Source: an uncultured Thiothrix sp.
GTDB taxonomy: Bacteria > Pseudomonadota > Gammaproteobacteria > Thiotrichales > Thiotrichaceae
Assembly (NCBI RefSeq): GCF_937873765.1
Contig: NZ_CALMZC010000016.1
Coordinates: 1 to 64,000, forward strand
Length of the DNA stretch: 64,000 nt
Reading direction: 5' to 3'
The notes below the pieces were generated by a model that worked only from the letters and a program-made list of their open reading frames with translations, had not been told where the DNA came from and searched no databases. Below, one piece after another: positions 49,122 to 56,755 of the stretch (position 1 is its first letter; each line of letters starts with the position of its first letter). Made by a program: the position numbers and the translations under genes.

Positions 49122-50035
49122 GCTGCTACCCCTGCTACTGCTTTACGCGATTCAAACACCATCAAATCGTTAAAATCTGATAGCTCTAGCGGTGCATCAG
49201 GTGGAAAGTCTGGCGTAAATACTTGGACATTAGAAACAGCGCGTTTCACCGCTTCGGCTGCATTTAATCCCGTATTGACTGGCTTTGACCTGTCATCATC
49301 GGCGTAAATATGCAGTGCGGTATAGGGGTATCTAGCGCGGTATGCTTCAGCTACAGCCAACAGATTACCCGCATCAAAAGCGACTAGCACAGGCCGCTTA
49401 CCTTGATGCATATAGTCAAAGATACTAGCGCCCGTAGCGAAGCCTTCGCAAAGAATGGCAATCTCATTTTCAAGATGTTCGCTACCCATGACATAGAACA
49501 GCCCTTTCTTGCGTCCCCCTGCTAGAAAGCGCTTATCACCCGTCGGTGCAATGGTTTGGTGGCTATGCAACACACCGTCGAAGTCAACCAAGGGAATAAT
49601 GAGCTTATCGCCTAGCTGCTTTACGCCATGCGCTTGAATCTGTTTTTTCAGTAAATAGGGATGGGCATGACTTGCGGGACTAGCGCTAAACCAATCCGCA
49701 TAAGCGTTATCTTGCGCCTGCTTTACCTTGGCTTGCTCTTGCTGGATACGCGCCCTTGCTGATGCTTCCCATTGCTGTTTTTGTGCTAGATAGTCAGCAC
49801 GGCTTAGACGTGATTGATTAGAGTCTCTAAAACTCCAGTTTTCCCTAATGCCTGTTCGATAATCGCCGTAGAAGCCAGCAGGAACAGCTTGATGTGAGTA
49901 AAGCTTGCAATAGCACGTCTTGTTTTTACCGAAGCGGATTAGCTTTTCTGGTTCGATATGCGCGGGGGCGCAACCAATCGAGTTATGTATTGCATCTTTG
50001 AAGGATGCAACTATATCAAAGTGATTAATATTCAT
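49118..50035 (-). CDS. Toprim-domain primase
   Basis: This 305-residue protein starts with a short zinc- or DNA-binding-like part (TCYCKLYSHQAVPAGFYGDYRTG). A Toprim domain follows with the conserved Glu in ILCEGFATGASIFD and the DxD-type acids in YADDDRSKPVNTG. PYLLKKQIQAHGVKQLGDKLIIPL is typical of phage and plasmid primases. It should lay primers for the helicase encoded by the next, overlapping gene. Confidence 0.85.
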   Translation of the reverse strand: MNINHFDIVASFKDAIHNSIGCAPAHIEPEKLIRFGKNKTCYCKLYSHQAVPAGFYGDYRTGIRENWSFRDSNQSRLSRADYLAQKQQWEASARARIQQEQAKVKQAQDNAYADWFSASPASHAHPYLLKKQIQAHGVKQLGDKLIIPLVDFDGVLHSHQTIAPTGDKRFLAGGRKKGLFYVMGSEHLENEIAILCEGFATGASIFDYMHQGKRPVLVAFDAGNLLAVAEAYRARYPYTALHIYADDDRSKPVNTGLNAAEAVKRAVSNVQVFTPDFPPDAPLELSDFNDLMVFESRKAVAGVAA

Positions 50036-50106
50036 TTATAATTTGCCTTGCTTAAGTCGAGTTGGAAATAAGAATTTAAGCAACAAAAATAGCAGTCAAT
50101 ATTTAG

Positions 50107-50133
50107 AAACCCATGCGCCAACATGGGTTTTTT
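50107..50133 (+). terminator. Hairpin with T-run between alpA and the primase gene (plus strand)
   Basis: AAACCCATG pairs with CATGGGTTT around CGCCAA and ends in TTTTTT on the plus strand. The genes on both sides are on the minus strand, so it would end an antisense RNA. It could also fold in the primase leader. P4 phage uses a small RNA at this place for immunity. Confidence 0.6.
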
Positions 50134-50174
50134 CATTTGTGCCTCAGCATCCATACATAAAGCCTTATCCCTTA

Positions 50175-50357
50175 TCAAACAGCCTTCTTCATTGGCTGGC
50201 GTTCCATCCATGCTTGCACCTCCTCTTCTTTCCATCTAACAATCTTTTCACCAATGCAGTATTGAGCTGGAAACAATCCAGCGTCCATTAATCGGTAAAT
50301 GGTCGTTTTACTAATTCCAGTCATTTGAATAACATCTCTTAATTTTAAAAATCGCAT
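50175..50357 (-). CDS. alpA: AlpA-family transcriptional regulator
   Basis: This 60-residue MerR-like winged-helix protein reads FLKLRDVIQMTGISKTTIYRLMDAGLFP and ends KEEEVQAWMERQ, the standard AlpA layout. Family members switch on excision or replication genes of P4-like islands. It starts 140 bases upstream of the primase gene on the same strand. Confidence 0.9.
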   Translation of the reverse strand: MRFLKLRDVIQMTGISKTTIYRLMDAGLFPAQYCIGEKIVRWKEEEVQAWMERQPMKKAV

Positions 50358-50661
50358 AAATACCCCTATTTAAAATTCAATCTATATTAATTTAATAAAA
50401 AAATATATCATATTAACACTAAGTATCAGGCTGCCTCTGTTAGCTTGATACCTGCCCATCTTGTACCACGCTTTCTTGTCTTTGATCTACTAGTCAACAT
50501 CGCTTTAGGTGAAATTCTGCGGTTTTTTTTTGCTATTGTTTACGATAAATCAACATCATTATTATTTCGATCAAAATTAATCATTTTGATTAGAATAAAA
50601 ATTAAGCATTGTTATTTTTTAATGAGCGCCTACTCAGTTAGTAAGCGCCCGACTGCCAAAA
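50358..50661. other. AT-rich gap upstream of alpA
   Basis: These 304 bases hold the probable alpA promoter region, which is very AT-rich. There are no supported genes. A 76-codon plus-strand frame (50445-50675) has no ribosome-binding site and no family resemblance. Confidence 0.5.
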
Positions 50662-52164
50662 CTAAGCCAGAATAAACTTAGCCTTCCCATTGGTGTAATT
50701 AGGGTTAGGAATCAGTATCCCCGCCTCTAATGCGCGTGCATTCCATAGCTTGCGGATACGCTCAATTTCAGCCATAGACACGATCAAATCCGCGCCCTTG
50801 GTGTAGGTATGCCCTAGCACAAATTGCTTATGATCTCGCGCCCCTTGGTTGATCTTGCCAGCCTTGAGCGCTTCCACCCACAGCGGATACAAGTCCCGTT
50901 CTAAGCGTTCCGCTGCACTGCTTAAACCGTTCTGATTTTCCACCGTTTCAGACCGTGCGTGTACGGTGTCAAAACGCTTTTCCAAGACCGTTTCAGGGAT
51001 AACCGTTTTATGACCGTTTGACCGTGCGTGTACGGTGTCTAAAACGGTTTTTTGAGCCATTGGCGCGGTGTAGTCAACGAAGCCGATAGGGCGATGTTTA
51101 GGCAACTCGACGGCTTCCATTTTTGGCTGCTGATACTTAAAAAAAGTGCTAGCCGTAGCAGTGCTAGGGGTCGGCAATCCGAAGCCTATAGGCTGCTTTT
51201 CGGGTGTCTCTAGTTTTAAATCAGCAGGGGATCCATTAGGAATAGGGGAGTGATTAATAACTTGAGTACCCGCGCTATATTTAGCAATAGTTAATTCAAG
51301 CGCTTCAATTGCATTTAAAGAATCTGCATTGGTTTTGCTTAGAAAGTGGTGAAGTATTTCAAAGCAGATAGCCACGAATAACATCACAATAACCACAGCC
51401 GACTTTAAAAAGTCTTTGTAGTCACTGCCATTCATAGCAGCCATGAATTGCGCCAGCATGACAATCACCGGATTATAAGAGCCTGCCTTTAATTCATCTT
51501 GACGCTCATATTTAAGTTTATCGCGCTCAATACTCGCTTGTGCATTGGCTTGATTAGCAGCGTTTTCAGAATTACGCAATGCCTCGACTTTTGCTTTATC
51601 ACCATTGCAATGCTTTTCCTTACCGGCTCTTAAATTAGCTTCACAGCGTGCGAGTTTCTGTTCCGCATTGGCGATTGCTTCAATTAATCCGGTATTGGGC
51701 GCGTGATTAATGCTAGCAGTATCTTTTAGCGTGGCTTGGTAGGCACTGTTATTTTCCACTAGCACATTAGCCTTAGCGTCTTGGTTTGCTGAACTACTAA
51801 AGAACTCAGAAAACAAAGCAAAGCCTATAACAGTGGTCACAATTAAGGCCGCGCCCCCAAAGAAGCCAAAATGTAGATAGGCATGGTGTTTGACCCATGC
51901 CAAGAATAAAGCCATCAGAATGACAATCACCACGGTAAAGCTAAAGCCAAAGATAGCCGCCGCGTCTTTAAAGTAAGCGCTCCAGCTTAGTGCATCGCCT
52001 AAGTAAAGATGCTGATTGAACAAGAGATACAGCAGGAAGGTCAGCAGAAAGCCAAGATGCAATAGAGTTGTACCTCTGATCTCGTGCTTTTTATGCTTTT
52101 CTAACTTGCGTTCCATTAACTCTAATTGCTTGGCTTTAACCGCTTCATTTTCATTTTTAAACAT
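50662..52164 (-). CDS. Unknown membrane protein with an extracytoplasmic coiled coil and a long cytoplasmic tail
   Basis: I do not recognise this 500-residue protein. It has four predicted spans (about residues 32-50, 66-90, 97-120 and 254-275). Residues 121-253 form an outside loop with a charged coiled coil (155-230) and two cysteines (C174, C186). Residues 276-500 should be cytoplasmic, with a low-complexity linker holding the duplicated DTVHARS and a conserved-looking helical end (ERDLYPLWVEALKAGKINQG). There is no Walker motif, so it is not a Zot-type phage assembly ATPase. It heads a four-gene envelope cassette. Confidence 0.65.
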   Translation of the reverse strand: MFKNENEAVKAKQLELMERKLEKHKKHEIRGTTLLHLGFLLTFLLYLLFNQHLYLGDALSWSAYFKDAAAIFGFSFTVVIVILMALFLAWVKHHAYLHFGFFGGAALIVTTVIGFALFSEFFSSSANQDAKANVLVENNSAYQATLKDTASINHAPNTGLIEAIANAEQKLARCEANLRAGKEKHCNGDKAKVEALRNSENAANQANAQASIERDKLKYERQDELKAGSYNPVIVMLAQFMAAMNGSDYKDFLKSAVVIVMLFVAICFEILHHFLSKTNADSLNAIEALELTIAKYSAGTQVINHSPIPNGSPADLKLETPEKQPIGFGLPTPSTATASTFFKYQQPKMEAVELPKHRPIGFVDYTAPMAQKTVLDTVHARSNGHKTVIPETVLEKRFDTVHARSETVENQNGLSSAAERLERDLYPLWVEALKAGKINQGARDHKQFVLGHTYTKGADLIVSMAEIERIRKLWNARALEAGILIPNPNYTNGKAKFILA

Positions 52165-52175
52165 GATTAATCCCC

Positions 52176-52523
52176 TTAAATTAAAAGCGCGTTAATGACG
52201 GCGGAAAACAGCGCGAAATAACCCATACCTTGGTATTCATCAAAGAACCACAGCACGAATAAGACGCTGAATAAACAGAAGGGCAGGTGCATTCCAGAAA
52301 AGAGCAAGGCATACAAAACACCGGCTTTATCTGCCACTAAAAACACTTTGAGCACTGCCCAAAATAAGGCACTAAAGGCCATCAACTTGACCAAAGCATT
52401 CACCGCCGTGGGTAAGTGTTCAGCGGCTGCATCAAGGGCGAAGTTAATTTGTTCACGGGATAGGGTAGGGAGGCGATTAGGGCGCGAATTTACGCCCTTG
52501 GCTTCGTTTGATTGCTGGTGCAT
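52176..52523 (-). CDS. Unknown membrane protein with three spans
   Basis: This 115-residue protein has a cytoplasmic N-terminus of about 40 residues, including a helix (LSREQINFALDAAAEHL). Three hydrophobic segments follow at about 45-65, 68-87 and 92-113. No motif is recognised. It lies between the 28-residue protein and the 500-residue membrane protein and is likely co-expressed. Confidence 0.6.
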   Translation of the reverse strand: MHQQSNEAKGVNSRPNRLPTLSREQINFALDAAAEHLPTAVNALVKLMAFSALFWAVLKVFLVADKAGVLYALLFSGMHLPFCLFSVLFVLWFFDEYQGMGYFALFSAVINALLI

Positions 52524-52526
52524 GGC

Positions 52527-52613
52527 TTAGATACTCCCTACACCAAAGAACGCGCTATAGAGCCACAGAAGGGCAATTGCAAACACTGCTAGTCGGCCTA
52601 ATGTCAGTTCCAT
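52527..52613 (-). CDS. 28-residue single-span membrane peptide
   Basis: The minus strand encodes MELTLGRLAVFAIALLWLYS and eight more residues before TAA, an almost fully hydrophobic helix. It fits exactly between its neighbours: its start is 3 bases from the end of the secreted-protein gene and its stop 4 bases from the start of the 115-residue gene. The fit makes translation likely. It resembles a minor coat or holin-like peptide only in size. Confidence 0.5.
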   Translation of the reverse strand: MELTLGRLAVFAIALLWLYSAFFGVGSI

Positions 52614-52615
52614 GA

Positions 52616-52960
52616 TTAACCACCTACCTTGCAGCCTTGGAACTCAGTGCAAACCGTTTGCACCGTGGCTTGATACGCCTTGAAGTTGCCAGCCTCCCCC
52701 GCATAAGCACGGACTGAACAAATAGCAGTCGCTCCCACACGTGAACCAATGCCGATACTGGTGAGGTCGCAAGCGGTTAAATAAGTCAGGGCGCGGTTAC
52801 TGCCCAGCGTCAAGAAGGCGGATTGTTCGGCTAATCCTTCAAAGCCGGTGCGAGTTTGCGCGTCGGCTCGTGCGTCAAGGCTAGCCATGAAAGTAAAGGC
52901 TGCTAAGGCAGTAGCGAAGATTGCAGCGAATTTGTAAGAACTGTTACGATTGTGTGGCAT
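52616..52960 (-). CDS. Small secreted protein with four cysteines
   Basis: This 114-residue protein has a signal peptide (YKFAAIFATALAAFTFMAS, cut near DARADA). The mature ~80 residues hold four Cys (TACDLT, AICSVR, VCTEFQGC) that could form two disulfides. No family is recognised. It is the first gene of the membrane cassette. Confidence 0.6.
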   Translation of the reverse strand: MPHNRNSSYKFAAIFATALAAFTFMASLDARADAQTRTGFEGLAEQSAFLTLGSNRALTYLTACDLTSIGIGSRVGATAICSVRAYAGEAGNFKAYQATVQTVCTEFQGCKVGG

Positions 52961-53041
52961 TTTATCGACTCCTACTTAGTCGGTTTGGTGAAGTCCTTCC
53001 TTCGTGTTCCACCACTTAGGAAGGGCGATTGTTAAAGTTAA

Positions 53042-53326
53042 TTAAGCGATTTCTACATTTAAGGCTTTGGCAATCATTTCATCGTCTGCGTCATACGATA
53101 GCAGCCAATCAAGAGCTTCCTGTTTATCAAGGTCTATCAATTCATTTGCGCCCCCTGCGTGGCTAACCCATAAGAAAAGCTCCCCCGTTTTATTGGTTCT
53201 GTAGAGCGTTTCCGCCTCGAACTTATCCGCATCCTCTACGGTTTCCCCTAATCCGTTATCGAATCCAACTAACAGTGTTGAACTCGCAGTGCTGTATAAC
53301 TTGCCGTTAATAATTTGTTTCATCAT
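53042..53326 (-). CDS. Small acidic protein of a mobile-element family
   Basis: This 94-residue protein begins KQIINGKLYSTASST and has ETLYRTNKTGELFLWVSHAGG. It resembles short conserved proteins that I recall from integrative elements and phages of many bacteria. The function is unknown. A GGAAA site precedes the ATG. Confidence 0.65.
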   Translation of the reverse strand: MMKQIINGKLYSTASSTLLVGFDNGLGETVEDADKFEAETLYRTNKTGELFLWVSHAGGANELIDLDKQEALDWLLSYDADDEMIAKALNVEIA

Positions 53327-53358
53327 GTTGGTGTTTCCTTCGTTGTGGTTAATAGTGG

Positions 53359-53523
53359 TTAGGCTGTTTCTTCGGTGCGCTTGGCTTTCTTTTCTGCCAA
53401 CTTCATGGCATGGCGTAACAGCTCATTAATTTCACCGTTCATACTTCGGTTATTGGCTTTGGCTTGCTGTCTTAGCCATGCGTGAACCTCTTCTTTCATG
53501 CGTACTTGTGTTTGTATGTGCAT
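53359..53523 (-). CDS. Arc-like ribbon-helix-helix regulator
   Basis: This 54-residue protein reads MHIQTQVRMKEEVHAWLRQQ followed by ANNRSMNGEINELLRHAM. The beta strand, two helices and the SMNGEINELL motif are the Arc/Mnt fold. A GAGG site lies 7 bases upstream of the ATG. It faces a second such gene at 53668 across a 144-base spacer that contains palindromes. Confidence 0.8.
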   Translation of the reverse strand: MHIQTQVRMKEEVHAWLRQQAKANNRSMNGEINELLRHAMKLAEKKAKRTEETA

Positions 53524-53563
53524 TTAAAACCTCTTGATTAGTAAGTGAGCTTTCTTTTTCTTT

Positions 53564-53636
53564 GTTGCTGATTCAGCAACATAATGAAACTGTATCAGTT
53601 GTTTTTATGACATGCAACTAAAATAGCAACATAATG
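53564..53636. promoter_or_regulatory. Palindromic operator region between the divergent regulators
   Basis: GTTGCTGATTCAGCAAC (53564-53580) is a perfect inverted repeat. AGCAACATAATG occurs twice in the same orientation, at 53575-53586 and 53625-53636, 50 bases apart. Further GCAAC/GTTGC half-sites lie between. This is what a two-repressor switch region would look like. Confidence 0.55.
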
Positions 53637-53667
53637 CAGTACTTTAGATAAACGGCAATAAAGAAAA

Positions 53668-53886
53668 ATGACAAAGCAAAAAGACTATGCTCAAACACAA
53701 GTACGCATCCCGCAGGATGTTTTAGAGGCACTCAAGGATTCAGCAGACCGCAACTTTAGAAGCCTAAACGCTGAAATTTTGTATCTACTGCAAATCGGTA
53801 TGAGTAGGGCGCAACCACACGCCACACCGGAACAAGTACGCCAGATAGTCAGGGAAGAGCTAAGGGCAACCAAGGGCAGGGAATAG
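53668..53886 (+). CDS. Arc-like ribbon-helix-helix regulator, second copy
   Basis: This 72-residue protein reads YAQTQVRIPQDVLEALKDSA and then NFRSLNAEILYLLQIGM, again the Arc fold with the SLNAEI motif. It is divergent from the 54-residue regulator and has the longer C-terminus (TPEQVRQIVREEL). The ribosome-binding site is weak. It is the only element gene on the plus strand. Confidence 0.8.
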   Translation: MTKQKDYAQTQVRIPQDVLEALKDSADRNFRSLNAEILYLLQIGMSRAQPHATPEQVRQIVREELRATKGRE

Positions 53887-53940
53887 CTAACTTAGATTTC
53901 AAATCTGAGTTGGAACATTGTTTGATCATTTTTTCTACTA

Positions 53941-54815
53941 CGGAATTTCCGTAACGAAGTAGGTCGGTTTCCTCAACTTGAGGCGACCTACTAAGCTCCG
54001 AGAATTACCGGAATAATCAGAAAACCAATGAATTACCCTCACTTGTACGCGCTTGCTTTTGCACAGGTGAGGGGAATCACCCAAAGCATTCACCTACGTG
54101 AGCACTAGATAGGCTTTTGACCATGTACGAGGTTTCCGTAGATGCTCCATTCACCTACGTAAGCACTAGATCAGCTCAAAAGTGAGCCGATCAGTCCAAA
54201 ACTGGACACATCTTGCAGGTAGCCAACACCAACAATAGATACTCCTCATATTCGAGGAGTTAGCGGGTAGGTAAAATATTTTGCATACCTAGCTCTTAGA
54301 TACTCCTCGAATATGAGGAATTAACGGACTATGACCCCCTGAATATTTAGGAGGTTGAATAATTCACTGCCCATAGTCTCCTAAGCCTTGGCTGGTGTAG
54401 GTTTCAAGCGATGCCAAGGGTTGAATAATTCGCTACGGATAGGGTTCACTAACTGTTCACTAATGCTGATAAAGCCTTATCTGGCTTAGGTTTAGTCGTG
54501 GTAGAGGTGTTCACTAACTCACCACTGTAACCGGTCGCTTAACTCACTGTAAGCGCTTGCAAAGGCTTGTATTTACTCAGAATTTTTGAGGATACGTGGT
54601 CGCTTAACTCACCGCTGCAAAAGGTTGCTTAACCCATCGTAAGCGCCTGCAAAGGCTTGTACGGCCTTATGATTGGTAAGGGTAGGGTGTTGCTTGACTC
54701 ACCGTCCCGAATATTTGGGAGGGCGCTATCCTCCTGAAAATTTAGGAGGTTAAGCCAATGGGGAAGGGCTTTGGACTGCTGAAAACTTAGCAGCCGCTGC
54801 GCTGAAAACTTAGCG
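53941..54815. repeat. Noncoding array of hairpins and diverged repeats
   Basis: This region has no supported gene but many perfect or near-perfect stems. A nested one lies at 53958-53992 (AGTAGGTCG/CGACCTACT outside, CCTCA/TGAGG inside). A long one runs over 54037-54074 (CCCTCACTTGT/ACAGGTGAGGG). Several share a loop of the type GAAAAYTTAG or GAATATTT with different stems: near 54336-54353, 54706-54720, 54730-54749, 54776-54793 and 54800-54815. A second repeat, GGTCGCTTAACTCACYG, occurs at 54533-54549 and 54598-54614 with weaker copies at 54623-54639 and 54687-54704. A 23-base unit recurs at 54549-54571 and 54639-54661 (22/23 identical). Confidence 0.7.
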
Positions 54816-55025
54816 TAGTTAAATGTCGACAATCCGACCTTTTACTATTGCGCTGGTGTTTCCGTTTCCATCTAGCCAAAAGGTTCAAGGGTTCAGTAAC
54901 ACACCTCAAACCCTTGCCAGCCTTAGCTTTCGTGGTTCATTAAGTGTTCGGTTAGCTGTTCGGTTTGCCGTTTCCATTGGTTGCGATGGTGCAGAGCATA
55001 GCCAAGGGGTAAAGCTGCTTAGAGT

Positions 55026-55065
55026 TGTTCCACCTGTTCCACCTATGTTTTTTTGAGGTGGAACA
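55026..55065. repeat. Right iteron cluster 1 (inverted pair)
   Basis: Two TGTTCCACC units at 55026-55043 face one GGTGGAACA at 55057-55065. The units flank ATGTTTTTTTG and form a perfect 10-bp inverted repeat. Confidence 0.8.
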
Positions 55066-55132
55066 GCTAAGAGCTTAAGCCAAAAATAAAAATACTAATA
55101 AAAACAATACTATATAACTCTACTTCTTAATC

Positions 55133-55313
55133 TGTTCCACCTGTTCCACCTGTTCCACCTCTAAAATGCATTTTCCAAAGTAGAGTAGTTTTTTATTGAT
55201 TAAGTAATTGATATTAAAGGGTATTTATCTTTTATGGCTTTCTTGTTCTACTGCCTATATTACTACTTTCTAATGTTCGATTTAGAGGTGGAACAGGTGG
55301 AACAGGTGGAACA
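55133..55313. repeat. Right iteron clusters 2 and 3
   Basis: Three perfect TGTTCCACC units lie at 55133-55159 and three perfect GGTGGAACA units at 55287-55313, in opposite orientations. The 127 bases between them are very AT-rich, as in an unwinding region of an origin. Confidence 0.8.
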
Positions 55314-55320
55314 CAGGCAT

Positions 55321-55345
55321 AAAAAAAGCAGGTCTAAGCCTGCTT
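55321..55345 (-). terminator. Terminator of the integrase gene
   Basis: On the minus strand AAGCAGG pairs with CCTGCTT around CTTAGA and is followed by a T-run. It lies 22 bases after the integrase stop and next to the right iterons. Confidence 0.85.
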
Positions 55346-55366
55346 AATGTGGTTTTCTGCCTTGGC

Positions 55367-56596
55367 TTATCCTGCCTTAGCTTTAAACGGTATGACTTGC
55401 GCCCCCGCTCTTAGCGTGTCGAGGTAATCCGCCCATTGCTGCATCATGGCTATACGCTGCTTTAAATGCTTGGTGCGGTTGTACGCTGTACCGTTTGCAT
55501 CCTTAACCGCATGGGCTAGCTGTTGCTCTATATAGATAGGATTCACTTCTAGCGCTTCATCTAAGAGCGTTCTAGCCATTGCCCTAAAGCCGTGCGCGGT
55601 CATAGTGGCGTTATCGTATCCCATGCGCCTTAAAGCCTGTCTAACCGTGTTATTACTCATGGGCTTAGTGCTATCGGTCATGGATGGGAAAACATAGCGC
55701 CTATGGCCTGTTAGTGGCTTTATTTCAGCCAATAAGTCGAGGCATTGCTTAGGCAAGGGTACAAGGTGAGCTTGTCCCATTTTCATTTTGTTGGCTGGTA
55801 TGCTCCAGACTGCTTTATCTACATCAATTTCAGCCCATTCCATCGCGCAAATTTCATTAGGGCGCTGAAATAGATAGGCCGACAACTGTAAGGCTATGCG
55901 TGTCTCTAAATGGCCTGCATAGCCTTGTATATCGCGCATTAGCTGCCCTACTTGCAGCGGCTCAATAATGGCTGAAAAGCTTTTTCCTCTATAAGCAGGT
56001 AAAGCGCCTTTTAGGTCGGTTGTTTGGTCACGTTGGGCGCGTCCTGTTCCTACGGCATAGCGGAATACTTGTCCAATGGTTTGTTTGATGCGGTGTGCTG
56101 TCTCTACTGCCCCACGTTCTTCGACCCGTCGCAAACATTTCAGAATGTCAGGCGGTTCTATCGTGGCTATAGGCTGATTACCTAGCCAAGGGAATACGTC
56201 ATTTACAAAGCGACTCATTAGCTTGTCAGCATGATCACTTTTCCATGTTGGCTTCATCTTCACTAGCCACTCTAGCGCAATCGCTTCAAAGGTATTTTCA
56301 GTGATAGCGATTTGTTCGGCCTTGGCTTGCTGCTTGTATTCGGATGGGTCTATACCACGCGCTAACAGCTCCCTAGCCTCTTGATGCTTCTCTCGTGCTG
56401 TCTTTAGATTAATGTCTGGATATACGCCAAGGGCAAGGGTTTTCCTTTTGGCTTCATGCGTATAGTCATAGCGCCAATATTTGCCGGACTGCATGACAAA
56501 CAAATATAGGCCGCCTCCATCGGTATGCTTGGCTGGCTTACCGTCTGGCTTGGTCTTGGCTGCTTTGATTGCGGTATCTGTAAGCTTGTACTTCAC
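55367..56596 (-). CDS. int: P4-type tyrosine recombinase (integrase)
   Basis: This 409-residue integrase has the N-terminal DUF4102 arm-binding domain (KLTDTAIKAAKTKPDGKPAKHTDGGG), a core-binding domain (TWKSDHADKLMSRFV) and the catalytic domain. The Arg of SAYLFQRPNEICAMEW, the HGFRAMARTLL box, the His of QLAHAVKD and the Tyr of AYNRTKHL are visible. GTG 56596 starts within the TATACCGTG motif and has an AAGGAG site. It sits 160 bases from the 3' end of ssrA, its target. Confidence 0.93.
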   Translation of the reverse strand: MKYKLTDTAIKAAKTKPDGKPAKHTDGGGLYLFVMQSGKYWRYDYTHEAKRKTLALGVYPDINLKTAREKHQEARELLARGIDPSEYKQQAKAEQIAITENTFEAIALEWLVKMKPTWKSDHADKLMSRFVNDVFPWLGNQPIATIEPPDILKCLRRVEERGAVETAHRIKQTIGQVFRYAVGTGRAQRDQTTDLKGALPAYRGKSFSAIIEPLQVGQLMRDIQGYAGHLETRIALQLSAYLFQRPNEICAMEWAEIDVDKAVWSIPANKMKMGQAHLVPLPKQCLDLLAEIKPLTGHRRYVFPSMTDSTKPMSNNTVRQALRRMGYDNATMTAHGFRAMARTLLDEALEVNPIYIEQQLAHAVKDANGTAYNRTKHLKQRIAMMQQWADYLDTLRAGAQVIPFKAKAG

Positions 56597-56640
56597 GGTA
56601 TAGACTCCTTAGCTTTTGGTTTATACCGTTACATATACCG
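56595..56640. promoter_or_regulatory. TATACCGT inverted repeat at the integrase promoter
   Basis: ACGGTATA (56595-56602) and TATACCGT (56622-56629) form a perfect inverted repeat, and TATACCG recurs at 56634-56640. The first copy overlaps the integrase start codon, the others lie upstream, so binding would control the gene. The same octamer occurs at the left end of the element. Confidence 0.5.
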
Positions 56641-56673
56641 CATTATTTCAGGGCTTACTAGGTACGTTATGGG

Positions 56674-56735
56674 ACTACCAGAAACGAAAAAACCCTTACA
56701 GATTGCGGCCTGTAAAGGGTCTTGGGTCTATCTGA
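56674..56735. repeat. Right attachment-site repeat
   Basis: This 62-base stretch is the partner of 46801-46862 and lies just downstream of ssrA. It contains the functional ssrA terminator. Confidence 0.7.
56687..56719 (-). terminator. Rho-independent terminator of ssrA
   Basis: On the minus strand CCCTTTACAG pairs with CTGTAAGGG (one-base bulge) around GCCGCAAT and is followed by six T. It starts 37 bases after the tmRNA 3' end. Confidence 0.8.
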
Positions 56736-56755
56736 AACTTACTGAATCTATAAAG

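Noticed and set aside
50662-52164. Zot-like filamentous phage assembly ATPase
   Set aside because: There is no Walker A motif, and the domain order (four spans, coiled coil outside) does not fit Zot.
53941-54815. CRISPR array
   Set aside because: The repeats are diverged, the units have unequal lengths, and no uniform spacers or cas genes are present.
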